Positions 1 through 8,548 of a stretch of DNA of 43,611 nt are shown here, piece by piece. The translations under genes and the position numbers were made by a program. Origin of the DNA: Loktanella sp. (GTDB lineage Bacteria; Pseudomonadota; Alphaproteobacteria; Rhodobacterales; Rhodobacteraceae); the NCBI GenBank assembly GCA_024635625.1, contig JAGXIQ010000014.1, forward strand, positions 1 to 43,611. Direction: 5' to 3'. Position 1 is the first letter of the stretch; every line of letters begins with the position of its first letter. Under the pieces are notes generated by a model that was not told the DNA's origin, ran no database searches, and saw nothing but the letters and a program-made list of their open reading frames with translations.

Positions 1-975
1 ATCTGGATGATGCGGCAAGCCGGTCGCTACCTGCCCGAGTACAAGGCGACGCGGGCTCAGGCCGGCGATTTTCTGTCACTGTGCTACAATCCGGACCTGG
101 CGGCAGAGGTCACTTTACAGCCAATCCGGCGCTATGGTTTCGATGCGGCAATCCTGTTCGCAGACATTCTGCTGTTACCACAAGCCCTTGGCGCGGAACT
201 ATGGTTCGTGACCGGCGAGGGTCCTCGCCTATCCACGATCACGACACAAGCCGAATTGGATCAATTAAAGCCCGTGGACGAGATCGACGCCGTCCTGTCG
301 CCTGTCTATGAAACCGTCAAGATACTCTCTCGGGAACTGCCTGCAGAAACGACGTTGATCGGTTTTGCTGGCGCACCTTGGACCGTCGCGACCTATATGA
401 TCGCCGGGCGCGGCACCCCAGACCAAGGCCCGGCCCATAAGCTGAAGGACGAAAATCGCGCCGTTTTCGAAGAATTGTTGGCACGCATTACTGCAGGCAC
501 GATCGCGTACCTATCCCGCCAGATCGAGGCCGGGGCCGAGGTTGTCAAAATATTCGACAGCTGGGCCGGGTCGTTGCAGGGCGAAGACTTTGCCAAATAT
601 GCCGTCGAACCCGCGCGTCAGATCACAGCAGCGCTTAAGACCAAGTACCCTCATATTCCGGTCATCGCCTTTCCCCGTGGCGCAGGCAAAAAATACGAAG
701 GCCTGCACGCCGCCATTGGTGCGGACTGCATCGCGCTGGACGACGGTGTCACGCCGGAATGGGCGGCGGCGCATGTCCAAACCGCGGGCTGCGTGCAGGG
801 CAACCTTGCCTCGTCACACATGGTTACAGGCGGAAAGGGTCTGATCAAAGAGACCCGCAAGGTCGTCGAAGCGTTCAGCAACGGCCCGCATATCTTTAAC
901 CTTGGTCACGGCATCACGCCAGAAGCAGACCCTGCAAACGTGCAATTGATGATCGACACCGTGCGCGGCGTCTGA
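1..975 (+). CDS. hemE: Uroporphyrinogen decarboxylase, 5' end missing
   Basis: HemE removes the four acetate carboxyls of uroporphyrinogen III to give coproporphyrinogen III in cytoplasmic heme synthesis. The reading frame is open from base 1, and the first visible residues ([14 protein letters not shown]) are the conserved N-terminal signature that normally sits about 20 to 30 residues from the start, so only a short N-terminal piece lies outside the window. Further family features are [25 protein letters not shown] near residue 120 and the C-terminal NLGHGI. The TGA stop overlaps the next ATG by one base (TGATG), which suggests translational coupling. A second heme gene, hemF, lies 4 kb away on the other strand. 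Identification is firm; the true start is not visible. Confidence 0.97.
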   Translation: MWMMRQAGRYLPEYKATRAQAGDFLSLCYNPDLAAEVTLQPIRRYGFDAAILFADILLLPQALGAELWFVTGEGPRLSTITTQAELDQLKPVDEIDAVLSPVYETVKILSRELPAETTLIGFAGAPWTVATYMIAGRGTPDQGPAHKLKDENRAVFEELLARITAGTIAYLSRQIEAGAEVVKIFDSWAGSLQGEDFAKYAVEPARQITAALKTKYPHIPVIAFPRGAGKKYEGLHAAIGADCIALDDGVTPEWAAAHVQTAGCVQGNLASSHMVTGGKGLIKETRKVVEAFSNGPHIFNLGHGITPEADPANVQLMIDTVRGV

Positions 976-1592
976 TGTACGCCCCACCCGCCTTTCGCGA
1001 GGACCGGGTAGGGGTTCTGCGCCACGCTGTGGGCGATATCATGCTGGGTGCTTTGGTCACCCAGACCGATGACGGCCCTGTCGTGACCCATGTCCCGATG
1101 TTGCTGACCGGTCCCGACGATGCCATGGTTTTAGAAACCCATGTCGCCCGGGGCAATCCGCACTGGCGGACCCCGGGGCAGACCGTCGCGATCTTTCAGG
1201 GACCGCACGCCTATGCCTCTCCTTCGTTCTACCCGTCCAAGGCAGAGACGGGGAAGGTCGTGCCGACATGGACGTATATCGTTATTCACGCCCACGGCGT
1301 GCTAACGGCAGAGCAGGATGCGGCGTGGCTGCACGCCCATGTGACTGCGATCAGCGACACAATGGAGGCACCCCGCCCTGCGCCGTGGGCGGTGTCGGAT
1401 GCGCCAGCCGACTATATCGCAAACCTTCAACGCGGAATCGTTGGCTTGCGTATGCCCCTTGACCGGCTAGAGGGCGCGTGGAAGATCAATCAACATAAAT
1501 CCGATGCCGACCGCGATGGCACGGCGCGCGGACTGGCAGCAAGCGGTCCGATGGGTCTGGCACTTAGCCACGTTTTGCGCGCCAAAAACTGA
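975..1592 (+). CDS. PaiB-family FMN-binding protein
   Basis: This 205-residue protein matches the PaiB family (FMN-binding negative transcriptional regulator, split-barrel flavin fold). Visible family motifs are the N-terminal MYAPPAF, ARGNPHW near residue 58, the GPHAYASPSFY segment, VPTWTYIVIHAHG around residue 96, and a C-terminal EGAWKINQHKSDADRDG. In Bacillus PaiB is linked to repression of sporulation and protease genes; in proteobacteria the role is mostly unknown, so a regulatory function here is only family-based. Its ATG shares one base with the hemE stop, so it is cotranscribed with hemE. It has no signal peptide or membrane segment and should be cytoplasmic. Length is normal for the family. 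Confidence 0.88.
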   Translation: MYAPPAFREDRVGVLRHAVGDIMLGALVTQTDDGPVVTHVPMLLTGPDDAMVLETHVARGNPHWRTPGQTVAIFQGPHAYASPSFYPSKAETGKVVPTWTYIVIHAHGVLTAEQDAAWLHAHVTAISDTMEAPRPAPWAVSDAPADYIANLQRGIVGLRMPLDRLEGAWKINQHKSDADRDGTARGLAASGPMGLALSHVLRAKN

Positions 1593-1722
1593 CGGATCAA
1601 TTTCCCATCAAAGCCCGCCACCCCGACGCATCACCTATGCGTGTTGAGGGATGCCCCCAGCTCCTGCTATGCAAGAGGCAAGGTCACAAGCAGCGCTATG
1701 CGCAGGCAAGGAAGGATCGAAC

Positions 1723-2229
1723 GTGAAGGTTTCAAAATCGCAGGTACGGATTATTGTATCTACGGCAGTTTTGCTGTCCGTGCTGACGGGCTGTTCGGTC
1801 TTTAAACGGCAAAGCGACTTGGACTGCATGGAACGCGTCATGTATTTCGAATCCAACCGGTCCAGTCGCGACGGTCTGGTCGCCGTCGGCAGTGTCGTCA
1901 TGAACCGCGTCGCGTCATCGCAGTACCCGAACACAGTCTGCGGTGTCGTCGGACAAAAAGGGCAGTTCGCCAAAGGCGTTTTGACCCGCAAGATGAAATA
2001 CAGCGGCGGGCCAGCCGCACAAGAGGCGGCGCGGGCCGTCATGCGGGGCGAACGCCATCCATTGATCGGCAATGCGATGTTCTTTCATGCGGCCAACTAC
2101 AAGGCCGGCTACGACAATATGCACTACGTCCTCGCAGCGGGAGGCAATGCATTTTATGAAAGGCGTAAAAGCCACCTTGTCACGCAGCCATTCCCGCCCC
2201 GTGGGATCGAGGGCATCACCGGCCGGTAA
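1723..2229 (+). CDS. SleB-type cell wall hydrolase, predicted lipoprotein
   Basis: This is a 168-residue predicted lipoprotein with a Hydrolase_2 (SleB-like) domain, a family of spore cortex and cell wall hydrolases that in Gram-negatives probably act on periplasmic peptidoglycan. I chose the GTG at 1723 because GAAGGA lies six bases upstream and the product then starts with a basic patch, a hydrophobic stretch and the lipobox LTGC (Cys24); a longer in-frame ATG at 1651 would bury the signal. The domain runs from about residue 30, with ERVMYFESN (candidate catalytic Glu), VGSVVMNRV, GVVGQKGQF and PLIGNAMFFHAANY. It stands alone between hemE-paiB and the convergent phoX. The family call is solid; the substrate is inferred. 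Confidence 0.85.
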   Translation: MKVSKSQVRIIVSTAVLLSVLTGCSVFKRQSDLDCMERVMYFESNRSSRDGLVAVGSVVMNRVASSQYPNTVCGVVGQKGQFAKGVLTRKMKYSGGPAAQEAARAVMRGERHPLIGNAMFFHAANYKAGYDNMHYVLAAGGNAFYERRKSHLVTQPFPPRGIEGITGR

Positions 2230-2380
2230 GCGGTCTGCGCAATCTTTGGCGCGTGTCTGACATTGCCGTCACGTCGCACGCAACAACCACTCACAAAAAA
2301 TACGCGCCACACCCTTTTCAGGACATGGCGCGGAAACTTCTAAAAATATTGCCATCCCGGTGAACGGCGCGGCAATCGCC

Positions 2381-4117
2381 TTATTTCATCATGACCGGGA
2401 ACGGCCCCATATAGCCGACGTAGGCGCGGGTGTCGGCAGCAGAAGTGGCCTTATCTTCGTCACTTTCACCGTAGGGGTGCTGGATGACTGCAGTCAGGTA
2501 GGCATGACCGTTCAAATCCGCGTACCAATCAACAGAGGTCACTTCGGAACCGTAGGGCGACGACATGATGCGCGTTAAATCACCAGAGTCGGTGTTCATC
2601 GTCCAAACGACATCGTTCTGGTGGCCAGACCCGGTATCCTCGCCAATAACCAACAGGTTCTGGCCGGGAATATAGGTCACGTTGTCCGGGTTCGCGATGC
2701 CTTCAACGTCACATTCGTTGCCGACGAACGCGCTGCCCTCTTCGTAGGTCGTAGGCTTACCAGCGACAACGGCGGTCATGTCGGTGGCGACGAAATTGTC
2801 ATCCAGCGACAGTTCATAAACCGCACCACAAGGGTTTTTGGCCAGACGCACGTCGTTGGTGCTGCCTGCATCCAAGTCGTCGCCGTCGGTCATCCCCTTA
2901 GAGACTTCGGACATCGCGAGGTAAAGCGAGTTGCGGTCTGGGTTGTAAACGTTGCCTTCCATCTTGCGGAACTCGACCGTCGCACCCAGCATAGATGCAT
3001 AACGGCGGGTTTCCAGACGCGAAGCGACAGCTTCCATGCCGTCTTTTACCTTCAGGCACTCTGCCCGACCTTCGGCGGCAGACGGCAGGAAACCTTCGGC
3101 GCAGGTGCCATCGGCGGCAATTTCGTCGACTTCGAAGATGTCCATAAAGCCAACTTTATCGTCGATGGCCTTCTGAATCGTTGCATCGTCGGCATGGCCA
3201 AGATCGACCCACGTGATGCCGGCGGTGCCAGCACCTTCATCAGAGGTCTGGGTCCATTTGGCAGCGTAAAGCTGACCGGCAGACAGGTCGCCAGCGGTAT
3301 CGGCGACATAGCGGAACAGGCCGACATTGGTGCCATCGTCAGAGATATAGGCCGTCTTTTCGTCCGGCATCACATTCGCCAGTTCGACGGCCACACGACC
3401 CATGGAATAATGCTTGGCCGGGGTGGCATTGCCATCTTCGGTCACAGTGACCTCGACCGGGAAACCGTACTGATAGGGGTTATAAACACTGCGGTAGTCG
3501 TCAAGCGACATCGTCGCCGGGTCCATACCGAAATAGGCGACCATCGCGTAATTGTAGTCGTCGATCTGATCCAGCGAAGTCGCTTCCGCATGGGCGCGGG
3601 CGTCGGCCGGGTATTCTTCGGATCCCAGATGGGTATTCCACGGCGTCACGGACCCGGCGCAAGGCACCCACAGGCCACCGACGGACGAAAAGTCGACAGG
3701 CTTGGTGTCGGTATAGGTCAGAATACCGTCGGCGTCTTGGCTGACGGTCGACAGATACATCGCAGCCGGGCGCGATTCAAAGTGGGTGATGGAATAGATT
3801 TTATCGCCCACGGGCAGGAACGACGTGAAGTCGGCGTCTGGCGATCCATATTCGCTGTCGCCCGCGATCGGGTTGCCGTCCTGATCAATCAGCTGCGCAA
3901 AAGTGCCACCACCGATTGTATCGCCGGACCGGGCAAGAACGCGGTAACCGATGGTGGTGTCGGTACCGTCGATAGTGACGGTTTCGCTCGACTGAATGGA
4001 CCGCTTCATCTCGTCCGTGGTCGGGACAGCGATGGGGGAAAAGTTCATCTCGGCAGCGGCGAGGACCGGAACAGAAACGATAGCGGTCGCGGCAAGCAGC
4101 GTGGTGCGCAGGGACAT
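2381..4117 (-). CDS. PhoX-type alkaline phosphatase (DUF839), secreted
   Basis: A 578-residue secreted protein of the PhoX/DUF839 family, calcium- and iron-dependent phosphomonoesterases that release phosphate from organic esters in marine bacteria. The N-terminus (MSLRTTLLAATAIVSVPVLAAAE) is a signal peptide with one Arg only, so it looks Sec-type rather than the twin-arginine signal of classical PhoX. Family marks include FTSFLPVGDKIY, CAGSVTPWNTHLGSEEYPAD near residue 155, and RNSLYLAMSE; several Cys pairs fit an extracytoplasmic protein. AAAGG sits seven bases before the ATG. A Pho box is found 50 to 67 bases upstream, which supports phosphate-starvation control. A 523-residue open frame on the opposite strand (2621-4192) is a shadow. 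Exact substrate is unknown. Confidence 0.87.
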   Translation of the reverse strand: MSLRTTLLAATAIVSVPVLAAAEMNFSPIAVPTTDEMKRSIQSSETVTIDGTDTTIGYRVLARSGDTIGGGTFAQLIDQDGNPIAGDSEYGSPDADFTSFLPVGDKIYSITHFESRPAAMYLSTVSQDADGILTYTDTKPVDFSSVGGLWVPCAGSVTPWNTHLGSEEYPADARAHAEATSLDQIDDYNYAMVAYFGMDPATMSLDDYRSVYNPYQYGFPVEVTVTEDGNATPAKHYSMGRVAVELANVMPDEKTAYISDDGTNVGLFRYVADTAGDLSAGQLYAAKWTQTSDEGAGTAGITWVDLGHADDATIQKAIDDKVGFMDIFEVDEIAADGTCAEGFLPSAAEGRAECLKVKDGMEAVASRLETRRYASMLGATVEFRKMEGNVYNPDRNSLYLAMSEVSKGMTDGDDLDAGSTNDVRLAKNPCGAVYELSLDDNFVATDMTAVVAGKPTTYEEGSAFVGNECDVEGIANPDNVTYIPGQNLLVIGEDTGSGHQNDVVWTMNTDSGDLTRIMSSPYGSEVTSVDWYADLNGHAYLTAVIQHPYGESDEDKATSAADTRAYVGYMGPFPVMMK

Positions 4118-4166
4118 GGATCAGCCTTTATCAGGTTAACGATGTCGCAGGCTGTAAAACGTGGCG

Positions 4167-4184
4167 GTGACGGCTGTGTGACAG
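4167..4184 (-). promoter_or_regulatory. Probable Pho box upstream of the PhoX gene
   Basis: On the minus strand this site reads CTGTCAC-ACAG-CCGTCAC, two 7-base direct repeats separated by 4 bases. PhoB boxes have the consensus CTGTCAT with the same 7-4-7 spacing, so two half-sites match at 6 and 5 of 7 positions. A weaker third half-site, TCGTTAC, lies in register upstream (4189-4195). The site ends 50 bases before the ATG of a phosphatase gene, where a PhoB site would replace the -35 element. No PhoBR gene is in the window. Seen directly: repeats and spacing; inferred: PhoB binding. Confidence 0.68.
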
Positions 4185-4210
4185 CTGCGTAACGATTGGA
4201 TAACAGCGCG

Positions 4211-4834
4211 CTAGCCTGCCGTATCGATGGCGAACCACACCGCGATCAGTGCCAAGGCTGCGGATAAGACGCGGCGTACGATGCGGCTGCGGTGGGGGTC
4301 CTCTAAAAATGGCCGCGCAGCCCTGGCGAGGGTGACGATGACCAGATGGATTCCCGTGGCTATCACGACGAAAGTAGCTGACAGGATCAACGTCTGCGGC
4401 AGGATTGCGGCCCCTTCGACCACAAATCCGGGAAGAAGGGCGACATAGAAGACCGCTGCCTTGGGGTTCAGCAGGTTCGTCACCAGCCCGCGCCGAAAAT
4501 AGCGCAGACGCGACGTACCGCCGGGCACATCAGCGATGGGACCATCCGCCGCCTGCCAGCCATCCCACGCCAACCACACCAGATAAAACACCCCTGCCCA
4601 ACGCAGCGTCTGGAACAAGGCGTCAGACGCATTGATCACCGCCGCCAGACCCAGCGCGGCCGCGCCCCCCACCAGCGCCAGGCCCAGCGCCACACCTGCA
4701 ACTGCGGCATAGCCAGACCGTCGACCGTCAGTCGCGCCCACGATAGCGAGGTAACCCATATTGGGCCCCGGCGTCAGTTCGATCGCCGCACAGGTTAGCC
4801 CAAAGGCCGCCCAGCTTGCAAAGGTCAGACCCAC
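4211..4834 (-). CDS. LysE/RhtB-family exporter
   Basis: A 207-residue membrane protein of the LysE/RhtB translocator family, which exports amino acids or related small metabolites across the inner membrane. The conserved N-terminal ELTPGPNMGYLAIVGATDGRRSG region follows the first helix, and about six hydrophobic segments are visible, including the central FQTLRWAGVFYLVWLAWDGW and the NLLNPKAAVFY motif typical of the family. The start is a GTG that lies ten bases inside the end of hemF, so it is translationally coupled to hemF and shares its transcript. The substrate cannot be read from the sequence, and a link to heme synthesis is not implied by the family. Length is normal. Confidence 0.85.
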   Translation of the reverse strand: MGLTFASWAAFGLTCAAIELTPGPNMGYLAIVGATDGRRSGYAAVAGVALGLALVGGAAALGLAAVINASDALFQTLRWAGVFYLVWLAWDGWQAADGPIADVPGGTSRLRYFRRGLVTNLLNPKAAVFYVALLPGFVVEGAAILPQTLILSATFVVIATGIHLVIVTLARAARPFLEDPHRSRIVRRVLSAALALIAVWFAIDTAG

Positions 4835-5715
4835 TTAGCAAGCGGTGGCAGGCTCATCAATACGGCATTAGCGTCGTGGCCAGTGGCAAGACCGAACTTG
4901 GTGCCACGGTCGTAAACAAGGTTGTATTCCGCATAAAGGCCGCGATGGATCAGCTGGGTGTCCTTGTCCGTCTCGTCCCACGGCGTGTCGCGACGACGTT
5001 CCACCAGCGGCTGATAGGCAGGTAGGAAAGCGCGACCGATATCTTGCGTCAGCGCAAAATCTTCTGCCCAATTGCCGGTGCAATGATCATCCATAAAAAT
5101 GCCGCCAACGCCGCGTGCGCGATTGCGGTGCGGAATATAGAAATATTCGTCGGCCCAAGCCTTTAGCCGTGGGTAAAGGTCGGTGCCATGCGGGTCGAGG
5201 TGCCTTTGCTGCGTCTCATGGAAATGGGCGGTATCGTCGCCATACTCGATACAGGGGTTCAGGTCCGACCCACCGCCAAACCACCACGCATGAGGCGTCC
5301 AGAACATGCGGGTATTCATGTGGACGGCGGGGGCGTGCGGGTTCTGCATATGCGCCACCAGCGAGATGCCCGACGCCCAAAAGCGTGGATCGCTATCCAT
5401 ACCCGGTACGCCGCGTGCTGCCATGGCGCGCTGCGCCGCCTCGCCGAGGGTGCCATGCACGACAGAGGTATTTACACCTACCTTTTCGAACACCCGCCCG
5501 CCGCGCATCACAGACATGACGCCGCCGCCGGCCTCTGACCCATCGTCGGACGTCCGCCGCGTTTCAGTACGCTCGAATCGGCCGGCGGGTAAGTTTGCAG
5601 TCGGACCGGCGGTCTGAGTATCCTCCAGCCCTTCGAAAGCCGCGACGATGGTGTCGCGCAATTCCCCAAACCAAGTACCGGCCCGCGCCTTTTCTTCGTC
5701 CATCATGTCGGTCAT
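4825..5715 (-). CDS. hemF: Oxygen-dependent coproporphyrinogen III oxidase
   Basis: HemF uses O2 to decarboxylate two propionates of coproporphyrinogen III, giving protoporphyrinogen IX in the aerobic branch of heme synthesis; it is a cytoplasmic homodimer. The 296 residues include the conserved GGGVMSVMRGGRVFEKVGVN block, HMNTRMFW, WWFGGGSDLNPCIEY, the YFYIPHRNRARGVGGIF segment and the C-terminal YNLVYDRGTKFGLATG, so the protein is complete (E. coli HemF has 299 residues). AAGGG precedes the chosen ATG by five bases; two more Met codons lie at residues 4 and 5. It heads a short operon with the LysE-type gene and is divergent from a small lipoprotein gene. Confidence 0.97.
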   Translation of the reverse strand: MTDMMDEEKARAGTWFGELRDTIVAAFEGLEDTQTAGPTANLPAGRFERTETRRTSDDGSEAGGGVMSVMRGGRVFEKVGVNTSVVHGTLGEAAQRAMAARGVPGMDSDPRFWASGISLVAHMQNPHAPAVHMNTRMFWTPHAWWFGGGSDLNPCIEYGDDTAHFHETQQRHLDPHGTDLYPRLKAWADEYFYIPHRNRARGVGGIFMDDHCTGNWAEDFALTQDIGRAFLPAYQPLVERRRDTPWDETDKDTQLIHRGLYAEYNLVYDRGTKFGLATGHDANAVLMSLPPLAKWV

Positions 5716-5808
5716 CTAGCCCTTGCCCTGCTGCTATTGCATATCATCTTAAGACCTGTCCCATGGGACGCAAGCGCACCCGCGCCCCCTTGCCTTCCGG
5801 AGAATGAT

Positions 5809-6195
5809 ATGCGGTTCCTGTTTGCCTTAGCCCCCGTCGCCCTGCTGGTCGCCTGCGCCTCGCCTCAGCAGCAGTGCCTGACCAACGTGACGCAAGAGCT
5901 GCGGGTCAATGCCTATCTGATCGCGCAGACCCAAGCCAACCTAGATCGTGGTTACGCGATTGATCGTGAACAACGGGTCAGTCGCGGCTTTGACATGTGC
6001 CGTTCGCGCGATGAAGATGGCCACATCTCGACGACGATGTGTCGGTCGACCAAGGTTAGAAACGTCGATGTGCCACAGGCAATCAATCTAGACGTCGAAC
6101 GCGGTACGCTGGACCAACTGCTGGCAAAACGCGCCATACTGGAGAGGCAGGCCACTGCTGCCACTGCACAATGTCGCGCACTTTACCCGCAATAA
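5809..6195 (+). CDS. Small predicted lipoprotein of unknown function
   Basis: A 128-residue protein I do not recognise. The ATG at 5809 is preferred over an upstream in-frame ATG at 5737 because it has a CCGGAGA ribosome binding site and starts directly at a signal peptide (MRFLFALAPVALLVAC) with lipobox LVAC, so Cys16 would be lipidated. The mature part is polar, with five more Cys (CLTN, MCRSR, MCRST, QCRAL), a predicted helical stretch around residues 25 to 50 and another at the end. Four of those cysteines could form disulphides in the periplasm. It is transcribed divergently from hemF. No function can be assigned. Confidence 0.75.
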   Translation: MRFLFALAPVALLVACASPQQQCLTNVTQELRVNAYLIAQTQANLDRGYAIDREQRVSRGFDMCRSRDEDGHISTTMCRSTKVRNVDVPQAINLDVERGTLDQLLAKRAILERQATAATAQCRALYPQ

Positions 6196-6234
6196 GCTTT
6201 ACCACGCAGCAGGCCTGCGTAGCGCAATCGGTGT

Positions 6235-7044
6235 CTAGTGAACGGCGATGGCGGCGGGATCCAGCAGGGTGCGGCCGCCATCAACCGTTACGATCTGCCC
6301 CGTCACAAATCCTGACGCGTCAGAGGCTAGATATTGCACCGTGTCAGCGATCTCTACCGCGTTCGCAAGACGGCCCATCGGCGTCGCCTCGATAATCGCA
6401 GCACGTGCAGTATCGTGATCCCGTAGCCATCCTAACAAACTGGCCGACAACACAGACCCAACGGCGACACCGTTCACACGGATACGCTGCGGGGCAAGCG
6501 CGACGGCCAAGCTGCGCGTCATCTGATCAAGCGCTGCGTTGGCAACGGAAAACCCCAAAAGTTCTGGATTGGCGCGCTGGCCTGCGATGGACGACAAGTT
6601 GACGATACAACCAATGGAACCATCCTCATTCCCCTCCGCCTCTGCCTGCTTGATGTAGCGGCGTGCGATAGCCTGTGACAGACGTAGCGGCATCGACAGG
6701 TTTTGCTGCAACATCTCCTCGACAGAGGTATCGTCAGCGTCCAATGGCGCGGTCGGCATGACCTGCCGTGCAGCATTCACCAGAATGTCCACCCGGTCGA
6801 AAGCATCCACAGTGGCCGAAACCAAATTGGCGATCGACAGCTTTTGCCGCAGATCGCCTGTGAACATCCGCACCCTGTCTGTGTCAGCCGACAGCTCTGC
6901 GACCTCACGCTCTAATGCGGCTTCGTCCATATCAGCAAGCACAACATTCGCGCCAGCGCGGACGAAATGCCGTGCAACAGCTAGGCCTAGGCCATTGCCA
7001 GCACCGGTCACGATGGCCGTGCGGCCCTTGATAGAAAAAGACAT
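6235..7044 (-). CDS. SDR-family protein lacking catalytic Tyr and Lys
   Basis: A 269-residue classical short-chain dehydrogenase/reductase by fold: the dinucleotide-binding TGAGNGLG (residues 13-20), an acidic residue for NAD(H) selection after the second strand (LADMD), NAAR at 90-93, Asn115 (QQNLS), Ser152 (NLSSIAG) and the C-terminal DASGFVTGQIVTVDGG. The YxxxK active-site motif is replaced by FSVAN: Phe165 in place of Tyr and Asn169 in place of Lys. The protein is therefore unlikely to do normal hydride-transfer chemistry, although cofactor binding could persist. It is 17 bases downstream of the RsmC-like gene with a GGAGG site ten bases before the ATG, so it is part of the clpS-rsmC operon. 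Substrate unknown. Confidence 0.85.
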   Translation of the reverse strand: MSFSIKGRTAIVTGAGNGLGLAVARHFVRAGANVVLADMDEAALEREVAELSADTDRVRMFTGDLRQKLSIANLVSATVDAFDRVDILVNAARQVMPTAPLDADDTSVEEMLQQNLSMPLRLSQAIARRYIKQAEAEGNEDGSIGCIVNLSSIAGQRANPELLGFSVANAALDQMTRSLAVALAPQRIRVNGVAVGSVLSASLLGWLRDHDTARAAIIEATPMGRLANAVEIADTVQYLASDASGFVTGQIVTVDGGRTLLDPAAIAVH

Positions 7045-7061
7045 GGGCCGCGGGCCTCCGG

Positions 7062-8039
7062 TCAGGATTTCAGGGGGCGGGTCGCGTAGAACAGCTTGTA
7101 GGCGCCATCGCCGCGCAGTTCGTCCACGTTACGGAAATGTTCGCGCAAGGCGGCTTCGTACGGCAGGTGTCGGTTCGCGACCATCCACAACTTACCATGC
7201 GGAGCCAGCATCCGCGCGCTGGCTGCGATAAAGCCTTGCCCCAACGCCGGTGTGCCCTTTGATCCGGTGTGGAACGGCGGGTTCATCACAATGCCATCGT
7301 ATTTCGTCGCAGGCTTAAAGGTCAGCGCATCGCCCCAATGGAACGCGGCCCTGTCGTCGGTCACGTTCAGGCGCGCACAGGCCAGCGACAGCGCTTCTGC
7401 CTCGATCAAGTCAAGCGATTTAACGCCATCGCGAGTCAAAACAGCCTGCGACAGATATCCCCAGCCCGCGCCAAGATCGGCCATGCGTGCAGGCAACTTG
7501 GCGGGCAAGGCGGCCGCCAGCAAGGCAGAGCCCTTATCAACGGCGCCATCAGAAAACACGCCGGCGGTTGTAAAATAGCCATGCTCGCCTTGCGCCGGCG
7601 GTGGGGCAGCCCAGTCGGCTAACGCATCGGTGGTGGAAAACCAGAACAGTCGGCCCTTTGCTTTGGGCACAGATGCCAGATCGCCAAGACGGTCGCGTAC
7701 GTCCTTAAACAGACTATCGATTCCATCAGTGCGCTGCCCGTCTACGATGACCACCTGACCCAAGGCACAAGCCTCGGCGATCATGGACCGTGCGAGCGCC
7801 TTGGCACGAGGGACAACAACGATCATCGTGGGTGATGCTGTGGCATCCTGTGTCACGGGATACCCTGCCTCTGCAAAGGCCTCTGCGTCGGGGGCAAACC
7901 CTTGGGCAATCCGGATGTCGCGGCCCGAAAGTGGTGATAAATCGTAATCAGCCGTAGGCCGCATGACGGTCACGGGGCCATCGGGCAAGGACAGAAGACC
8001 GTCGGTAATGACGGTGTGAAGGCGGGAAGTAGCGGCCAT
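7062..8039 (-). CDS. RsmC-like class I SAM-dependent methyltransferase
   Basis: A 325-residue protein resembling RsmC/RlmG-type rRNA guanine-N2 methyltransferases. The C-terminal half has the SAM-binding ADLGAGWGYLSQAVL motif (about residue 192), an acidic residue after the next strand (DLIEAEAL) and the catalytic NPPFHTG motif (about residue 253), which is the N/D-P-P-F/Y signature of base N-methyltransferases. The N-terminal half is divergent, as in RsmC, where it is a degenerate duplication that helps bind rRNA. It lies 24 bases behind clpS and just before the SDR gene on the same strand. RsmC (16S G1207) is the closest role I can suggest; the exact nucleotide is not certain. Confidence 0.8.
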   Translation of the reverse strand: MAATSRLHTVITDGLLSLPDGPVTVMRPTADYDLSPLSGRDIRIAQGFAPDAEAFAEAGYPVTQDATASPTMIVVVPRAKALARSMIAEACALGQVVIVDGQRTDGIDSLFKDVRDRLGDLASVPKAKGRLFWFSTTDALADWAAPPPAQGEHGYFTTAGVFSDGAVDKGSALLAAALPAKLPARMADLGAGWGYLSQAVLTRDGVKSLDLIEAEALSLACARLNVTDDRAAFHWGDALTFKPATKYDGIVMNPPFHTGSKGTPALGQGFIAASARMLAPHGKLWMVANRHLPYEAALREHFRNVDELRGDGAYKLFYATRPLKS

Positions 8040-8063
8040 CTGGGGCGGAACAGCGCAACAGCG

Positions 8064-8408
8064 CTATTCCTTCTCCATCGTGCATTGCAGCGGATGCTGG
8101 TGACGTTGAGCAAAATCCATGACCTGCGCCACCTTCGTTTCCGCGATTTCGTGACTATAGACGCCGACGACAGCTACGCCCTTCTTGTGGACGGTCAGCA
8201 TAATATCGAATGCCTGCGCATGGGTCATGCCAAAGAACCGTTCCAGCACCATGACGACAAATTCCATCGGTGTGAAATCGTCGTTAAGAATCAGCACCTT
8301 GTAAAGCGGCGGGCGCTTCGTTTTGGGTTTAGTCTTGAGGACGACACCGACATCGTCCTGCCCGTCGTCGTCGTCGTGATCCGCCATGAGTTCGTGTCGC
8401 GTCCGCAT
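8064..8408 (-). CDS. clpS: ClpS adaptor of the ClpAP protease
   Basis: ClpS delivers N-degron substrates to ClpA for degradation by ClpAP. The core is clear: [38 protein letters not shown], then [20 protein letters not shown], including the Asn-Asp-Asp and Met residues that form the N-terminal residue pocket. I place the start at the ATG at 8408, which has AGGG five bases upstream; an ATG at 8387 and a longer frame from 8429 are alternatives. The N-terminal tail is rich in Asp ([11 protein letters not shown]), the flexible region needed to engage ClpA. No clpA is adjacent, unlike in E. coli; the gene heads an operon with the RsmC-like and SDR genes. Confidence 0.93.
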   Translation of the reverse strand: MRTRHELMADHDDDDGQDDVGVVLKTKPKTKRPPLYKVLILNDDFTPMEFVVMVLERFFGMTHAQAFDIMLTVHKKGVAVVGVYSHEIAETKVAQVMDFAQRHQHPLQCTMEKE

Positions 8409-8548
8409 CGTGACCCTGATCCTGCACACATGTGATTGAGGCTGTGTATATAGTCACATTCGGCTACATGAAAACCCCTTGTCACCGCGTCGCCGGGTCG
8501 CGGCAGTGCGCAGGGCAACCGGGGCACGGATTGCGCCCGGGTCCGATG

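Noticed and set aside
2281-2330. GCGCCA...TGGCGC inverted repeat between the SleB gene and PhoX as bidirectional terminator
   Set aside because: Only a six-base stem with a 16-base loop and no T-run.
2621-4192. 523-codon open frame opposite the PhoX gene
   Set aside because: It is antisense to a gene with clear family motifs, signal peptide and Pho box; the product has no recognisable domain and reflects codon bias of the GC-rich strand.
4211-5715. Functional link between LysE-type exporter and heme synthesis
   Set aside because: Only the gene overlap supports it; the LysE family has no known heme substrate.
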